From NCBI GenBank assembly GCA_963665925.1, contig OY762511.1, positions 992,001-1,056,000 of the forward strand: a DNA stretch of 64,000 bases. The letters are read 5' to 3'. Source of the stretch: G963665925 sp963665925 (GTDB taxonomy: Bacteria; Bacillota; Clostridia; Peptostreptococcales; Acidaminobacteraceae). Every line of letters begins with the position of its first letter. Position 1 is the first letter of the stretch. Of this stretch, positions 60,801 to 64,000 are shown piece after piece. The notes under the pieces are model-generated. The model searched no databases. It saw only the letters and a program-made list of their open reading frames with translations, and had not been told where the DNA came from. The position numbers were made by a program, and so were the translations under genes.

Positions 60801-63375
60801 AGAAGAAACTTCAACACCGGATGATAACTCCACTGAAGAACCGGCTTCCCAATCTGATGGCATTCTTTCACAGGACGATATATCTGCTCTGTTTGAATCT
60901 GCAGATACTTCCGAACCCGTTGAAGATGTAGATACACCTACTGAAACTGAAGATGAACCACAAGCGTCATCCGAACCGGAACCTAACGCTGACCCTAACA
61001 GAATGATGACTCCTGAAGAAATTGCTAACCTTGTTGCGGCGCAATCAACTGAGGACGAATCTGCTGAAACTGAAGAGGAACCTCAAACATCAGTCGATCC
61101 TGAACCTGAAGCTGACCCTAATAGAATGATGACGCCTGAAGAGATTGCTAATCTCGTTGCCGCACAATCTACTGAGGCTGAATCTGTTGAAACTGAAGAT
61201 GAACCTGAAGAGTCGACCGAACCGGAACCAGAAGCTGACCCTAACAGAATGATGACTCCTGAAGAGATTGCTAACCTTGTTGCGGCGCAAGCTACTGAGG
61301 CTGAATCTGTTGAAACTGAAGAAGAACCTCAAACATCAGTCGAACCGGAACCAAACGCCGACCCTAACAAAATGATGACCCCTGAAGAAATCGCTAGCTT
61401 GGTTGCAGCCGAATCTTCCGAGGAAACTACGGGAGAAGAATCTGCTGATTCCCTTGATGATGATGTTGAAATACCAGAGGACAACTCACAAGAAGTGTCC
61501 ACTGAAAACCCCTCCGATGAAACTGAGCAAGAAGCTTCTAATATCGAGGAAGAAATCTCGGAATCTGAAGGAACCTTATCACAGGATGAGATAGCTGCTT
61601 TGTTCGATTCTGAAAACAGTTCGGATACCAATGATGCATCTGATGACACAGATGAAGTCACTGCCCCCCTCTTATCATCGCAAGCGGAAGGTGCCGCTAC
61701 TCTATTTGATGAGGACGATACGGAAATTGAAGAGCTTGAAGCTGAAGTTCCTGCTGAAACAGAAGCGCCTATTGAAGATGTCAGCGAGCTCGAAACAGAC
61801 TTTGAAGAAGTCGAGGCCTTACCTTTAGATACGACTAATGATATACCAGCAGACGCTGAGCAAGAAGTGGGCGAGAAGAAACCCGGCCTCATATCACGTA
61901 TGCTTGGCAATTTGAAAAAGACCTTTTCAAGAAAGACAAAACTTAAGGACGAGAATACTGCTCTAATTTCAGAACCCGACCCTGATACGATAGAACTTTT
62001 GGAAACTGGCGAAGATGAAACCCTTACCTCTGATGAAGAAGATCAGACTCCAGACGAGGCACGCATTGCCGATATCGTCGACAACACCATGGAAGAAGTA
62101 ATCGAAGAGGATTATGAAGAAGCCCCTGAGGCAATTGTAGATCAGGAAAATCTAGAAGCTGATGGCAGCATTCCAGAAGAAGAAAGCCCAGAAGAAGTTA
62201 TTGAAGAAGTCGCAGAAGAGCCTCTAGCTGAAATTGAAGAAGAAAAAGAATCTAAAATAAAAACAAGCTTTTTCAGTAAACTGAAAGGTATCTTTAAGCG
62301 CTCTTCATCTAAGAAGAAAAAACAAGCGTTATCAGAGGCTGTTGATGCAGATTTACCGAAGCTCGACAGCTATGAAGAGGATATTCTCGAAGAAGCCATT
62401 TCACCGCCTGCTAAAAAGGATAAAAAGAAATCCAAGCCATCTAAGCAAAAATCTGGCTTTAAACGTCTACTGGGCGTATTAGGAATACTTGTCTTAATGA
62501 CAGGCGCTTTTGCTGCTGGTTTCTTAGTTCGAGACTATGTGGACATGCCTGAACCGGATCCTGCTCAGCTTCAGGCACAGGCCGAAGCAGAGGCAAAGAA
62601 AGCGGCTGACGAAAAACGTGCAGAGGAACTGGCAAAAATCAGCCCAAGCGACTATACATCTTCCATGTATTTGGATTCAATTATCCTGAAGGGGAGAGCC
62701 GAAAAAACGACCTCCATCAAGCTTCAACGAATTGATGATGTCAGCAAACTCATTGAGTTTCCAAACCTGCGTCGAATCAGACTTTATGATATGACTGGCG
62801 ATGAAGACTTAAGTGTTATTGCGCAACTGGAGGGTGTTGAGGAGATTACAGTTGAAAACTCTGTGCTCAGAAATCAGTTTGGAAATGAAAGCATCAACTC
62901 CGTTACCTACATTGAACTCAACGATTGTTTAATTGAGGACTCCAGCCAGTTTGGAAATTTCAAAAATCTAAAAGAACTCTATATCTTCTTTACGGATTTC
63001 GTTTCCGAAGGTGGCAAGATGGAGTTGACAGCCTATCTGCCCGCTATAGAAAACCTGACACTGAGCAACTGTGGTGAGTTTAACGAAATGGTTGGGGTTA
63101 CAGAACTTAGCAACTTAAAAACGCTGAACCTGTCCAGCAAAACGCTCGTTAAGAACATGTCCTATGTGGAAAACACTCACATAGAAAATGTGAAAGTAGA
63201 CGTCTCATTTGCTGAAGACCTAGAACAGCTCAAGGTCCTGGCTAATTTTGAAAACCTGAAGTCAATCACTATACAGGCCAACAAGAGCCTATTCTCTTCA
63301 TCACAGCTCAATAGCCTGAAAAAGACCATCTCCAGAAAACATCCAGGTGCCAAAGTCAAGATTTCAACCTACTAA
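57865..63375 (+). CDS. Giant acidic membrane protein with 28 FliM-N-like motifs and an LRR-like C-terminal domain
   Basis: This 1836-residue protein starts at a GTG with only a weak AAGAGA site. Residues about 58-1250 are strongly acidic and carry 10 motifs of the type DGMLSQDDISALFES and 18 of the type NRMMTPEEIANLVAAQ, separated by E/D/P/T/S-rich linkers of about 25-35 residues. Both motifs resemble the N-terminal CheY-binding peptide of FliM/FliY (LSQxEIDALL). Two basic amphipathic patches follow (GLISRMLGNLKKTFSRK and SFFSKLKGIFKRSSSKKKK), then one membrane segment near residues 1533-1558 (LLGVLGILVLMTGAFAAGFLV). A helical linker and an LRR-like domain (about 1600-1836) complete it. The Lys-rich side before the membrane segment suggests the repeats are cytoplasmic and the LRR domain is outside. 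The function is unknown. Confidence 0.9.
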   Translation: MLNDINDDEDSYKSRFKIHKDVLGLEQNKDDNQIFSTPEIKDEASENEINTPESTPSSDGMLTQDQLSALFDSIDDNEADEASNADPNTPDEPEPDADHPNRMMTPEEIANLVAAQSTEETTEEETSTPDDNSTEEPASQSDGMLSQDDISALFESADTSEPVEDVDTPTETEDEPQASSEPEPNADPNRMMTPEEIANLVAAQATEETTEEETSTPEDNSTAEPASQSDGMLSQDDISALFESADTSEPVEDVDTPTETEDEPQASSEPEPDADPNRMMTPEEIANLVAAQSTEETIEEESSTPDDNSTEEPTSQSDGMLSQDDISALFESADTSEPVEDVDAPEETEDEPEVSAEPEPEADPNRMMTPEEIANLVAAQSTEDESAETEEEPQTSVDPEPEADPNRMMTPEEIANLVAAQSTEAESVETEDEPEESAEPEPKADPNRMMTPEEIANLVAAQSTEEESADSLDDDVQTPEDNSDEEPASQSDGMLSQDDISALFDSADTSEPVEDVDTPTETEDEPQASSEPEPNADPNRMMTPEEIANLVAAQSTEAESIETEDESQTSVEPEPNADPNRMMTPEEIANLVAAQATQEESSESAEEEASQPVDNSTEEPASQSDGMLSQDDISALFESVDTTETEPVSEPEQDADPNRMMTPEQIANLVAAQATEETIEEETSSPEDNSEGEPASQSDGMLSQDDISALFESVDTSEPVEDVDTPEETEDEPQMSSEPEPDGDPNKMMTPEEIANLVAAQSTEDESAETEEEPQTSVDPEPEADPNRMMTPEEIANLVAAQSTEAESVETEDEPEESAEPEPEADPNRMMTPEEIANLVAAQSTEAEPVENVDELQTSVKLEPDADPNRMMTPEEIANLVAAQSTEETTEEETSTPDDNSTEEPASQSDGMLSQDDISALFESADTSEPVEDVDTPAETEDEPQTSVDPEPEADPNRMMTPEEIANLVAAQSTEETTEEETSTPDDNSTEEPASQSDGILSQDDISALFESADTSEPVEDVDTPTETEDEPQASSEPEPNADPNRMMTPEEIANLVAAQSTEDESAETEEEPQTSVDPEPEADPNRMMTPEEIANLVAAQSTEAESVETEDEPEESTEPEPEADPNRMMTPEEIANLVAAQATEAESVETEEEPQTSVEPEPNADPNKMMTPEEIASLVAAESSEETTGEESADSLDDDVEIPEDNSQEVSTENPSDETEQEASNIEEEISESEGTLSQDEIAALFDSENSSDTNDASDDTDEVTAPLLSSQAEGAATLFDEDDTEIEELEAEVPAETEAPIEDVSELETDFEEVEALPLDTTNDIPADAEQEVGEKKPGLISRMLGNLKKTFSRKTKLKDENTALISEPDPDTIELLETGEDETLTSDEEDQTPDEARIADIVDNTMEEVIEEDYEEAPEAIVDQENLEADGSIPEEESPEEVIEEVAEEPLAEIEEEKESKIKTSFFSKLKGIFKRSSSKKKKQALSEAVDADLPKLDSYEEDILEEAISPPAKKDKKKSKPSKQKSGFKRLLGVLGILVLMTGAFAAGFLVRDYVDMPEPDPAQLQAQAEAEAKKAADEKRAEELAKISPSDYTSSMYLDSIILKGRAEKTTSIKLQRIDDVSKLIEFPNLRRIRLYDMTGDEDLSVIAQLEGVEEITVENSVLRNQFGNESINSVTYIELNDCLIEDSSQFGNFKNLKELYIFFTDFVSEGGKMELTAYLPAIENLTLSNCGEFNEMVGVTELSNLKTLNLSSKTLVKNMSYVENTHIENVKVDVSFAEDLEQLKVLANFENLKSITIQANKSLFSSSQLNSLKKTISRKHPGAKVKISTY
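58032..61610 (+). repeat. Coding repeat array (28 short motifs in about 3.6 kb)
   Basis: DGMLSQDDISALF-type and NRMMTPEEIANLVAAQ-type units alternate irregularly. Their DNA is nearly identical between many copies. For example, the 195 bases from 58981, 60124 and 61021 read the same. The spacing and copy order suggest repeated in-frame duplication or gene conversion. Copy number may vary between strains and is prone to assembly error. Confidence 0.92.
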
Positions 63376-63399
63376 AGCATCTTAAGGACAACTTTAAAA

Positions 63400-63455
63400 G
63401 GACCCTGCATTAAGATACGCAAAATGTGCATCTTTCGAGCAGGGTCCCTTGTATT
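63400..63455. terminator. Terminator between the giant gene and the MBL-fold gene
   Basis: GGACCCTGC (63400-63408) pairs with GCAGGGTCC (63439-63447) around a nested AAGAT/ATCTT hairpin. T-rich sequence follows on both strands, and the flanking genes converge. Confidence 0.75.
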
Positions 63456-63468
63456 TGCTTCTTACGGT

Positions 63469-64000
63469 CTAGCTTATCGGTGCTTCTTTTCTGTATTTCA
63501 AAAAACCATCTTCCATAATCAGTTCTATCATCCCGGTTTCATTCAAATACTGAACATAGGATTTGAGCATTCTTTCAACCATGTAATGCTTATATATGCT
63601 TTCTACATTAATCTCCCACGCTCTGACAATCTTACGCATAATATCTTCGTGTGTCATAGTCCCTTCAATCATTTCGTAGACGCGCTGGGCCCTGTGCTTG
63701 TAGAAATCGATATTGTCGGCAATCAAATCTGTGATTTCATCATAAATGCCCTTGTGTGCCATGACATACCTGCTGCATTTCACACCATATAGCTTCTCCT
63801 TACTCTTCAAGTCTTCTTTCAAAATGAATGCGTAGGGGAGTTTCATACCCGCCATGACCTGATGGCTTATGAGTGCATCGCCCAAGTAGGCGACATCGTC
63901 TGGTGTGATGATGCTTATATGGGCTGGACTATGCCCAGGTGTCTGGAGAATTTTAAACTTTACGCCACACATATAAATGCTTTCCTGATGCTCAGGAATC
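63469..64000 (-). CDS. MBL-fold metallo-hydrolase (partial, N-terminus beyond window)
   Basis: The frame is open to the right edge, so the N-terminal part with the HXHXDH motif is missing. The 177 residues present contain LQTPGHSPAHISI and VAYLGDAL, the third His and the bridging Asp regions of metallo-beta-lactamase-fold hydrolases. A C-terminal helical region (about the last 80 residues, with MTHEDIMRKIV) follows and may be a winged-helix-like tail. An internal ATG at 63972 is unlikely to be the real start because the coding frame continues upstream of it. Confidence 0.85.
   Translation of the reverse strand, partial: IPEHQESIYMCGVKFKILQTPGHSPAHISIITPDDVAYLGDALISHQVMAGMKLPYAFILKEDLKSKEKLYGVKCSRYVMAHKGIYDEITDLIADNIDFYKHRAQRVYEMIEGTMTHEDIMRKIVRAWEINVESIYKHYMVERMLKSYVQYLNETGMIELIMEDGFLKYRKEAPIS

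Noticed and set aside
58059..61910. Serine-rich or Phe/Arg-rich minus-strand ORFs opposite the giant acidic gene
   Set aside because: They are antisense shadows of the E/D/S/T-rich repeats, have biased nonsense composition and break at repeat boundaries.

Overview
The window looks like a chromosome segment of a low-to-mid GC Gram-positive anaerobe, most likely an amino-acid-fermenting member of the Clostridia. The reasons are AGGAGG-type ribosome binding sites before nearly every gene, lipobox substrate-binding lipoproteins, sigma-A-type promoters, and many amino-acid and organic-acid transport and catabolism genes. No rRNA, tRNA or CRISPR array was seen.

Layout. 1-5150 (minus, runs off the left edge): a very large secreted surface protein with a choice-of-anchor-L-like N-terminus and near-identical 162-residue Ig-like repeats. 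5675-14256: a small unknown gene, a YczE-type membrane protein, a Cache-HAMP histidine kinase, a TRAP transporter (dctP-dctQ-dctM), an OmpR-type response regulator and a TPR-GGDEF protein. 14334-24701: an alcohol dehydrogenase-like gene; an AT-rich IclR / YfcC-carrier / M20-amidohydrolase block; and an aminotransferase / APC permease / iron-alcohol dehydrogenase set with a divergent PucR regulator, suggestive of omega-amino-acid (GABA or 5-aminovalerate) fermentation.

24735-26258 is an intact IS3-family element with a 3-bp target duplication. It sits inside the hairpin that probably ended both pucR and the operon to its right. 26312-34343 (minus) is the most interesting locus: a RiPP cluster built as two tandem modules. 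Each has a PoyD-like radical SAM peptide epimerase, a B12-type radical SAM C-methyltransferase and one or two Nif11-leader precursor peptides. One methyltransferase carries a precursor-like double-glycine tail fused to its C-terminus. No protease or exporter gene is present nearby.

34588-36914: a divergent MocR regulator / YczE pair with three AGTGTTAT direct repeats between them. 37099-46276: an apparent operon of UbiD, UbiA, UbiX, an ABC ATPase and permease, a U32 protein and a class III aminotransferase, with the ABC binding lipoprotein divergently transcribed; this is suggestive of quinone synthesis or precursor salvage. 46362-50953: a MarR regulator, kynureninase and two transporters, with a strong palindrome overlapping the kynU promoter. 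51048-57506: a small unknown gene, a TetR regulator, an EamA / flavin reductase / PhzF operon with a divergent LysR regulator, a decayed group II intron remnant, a DUF4386 membrane protein and a Crp/Fnr regulator.

57865-63375: an 1836-residue acidic repeat protein with 28 short motifs resembling the FliM/FliY N-terminal CheY-binding peptide, then one membrane segment and an LRR-like C-terminal domain. The window ends in a partial MBL-fold hydrolase gene (63469-64000, minus).
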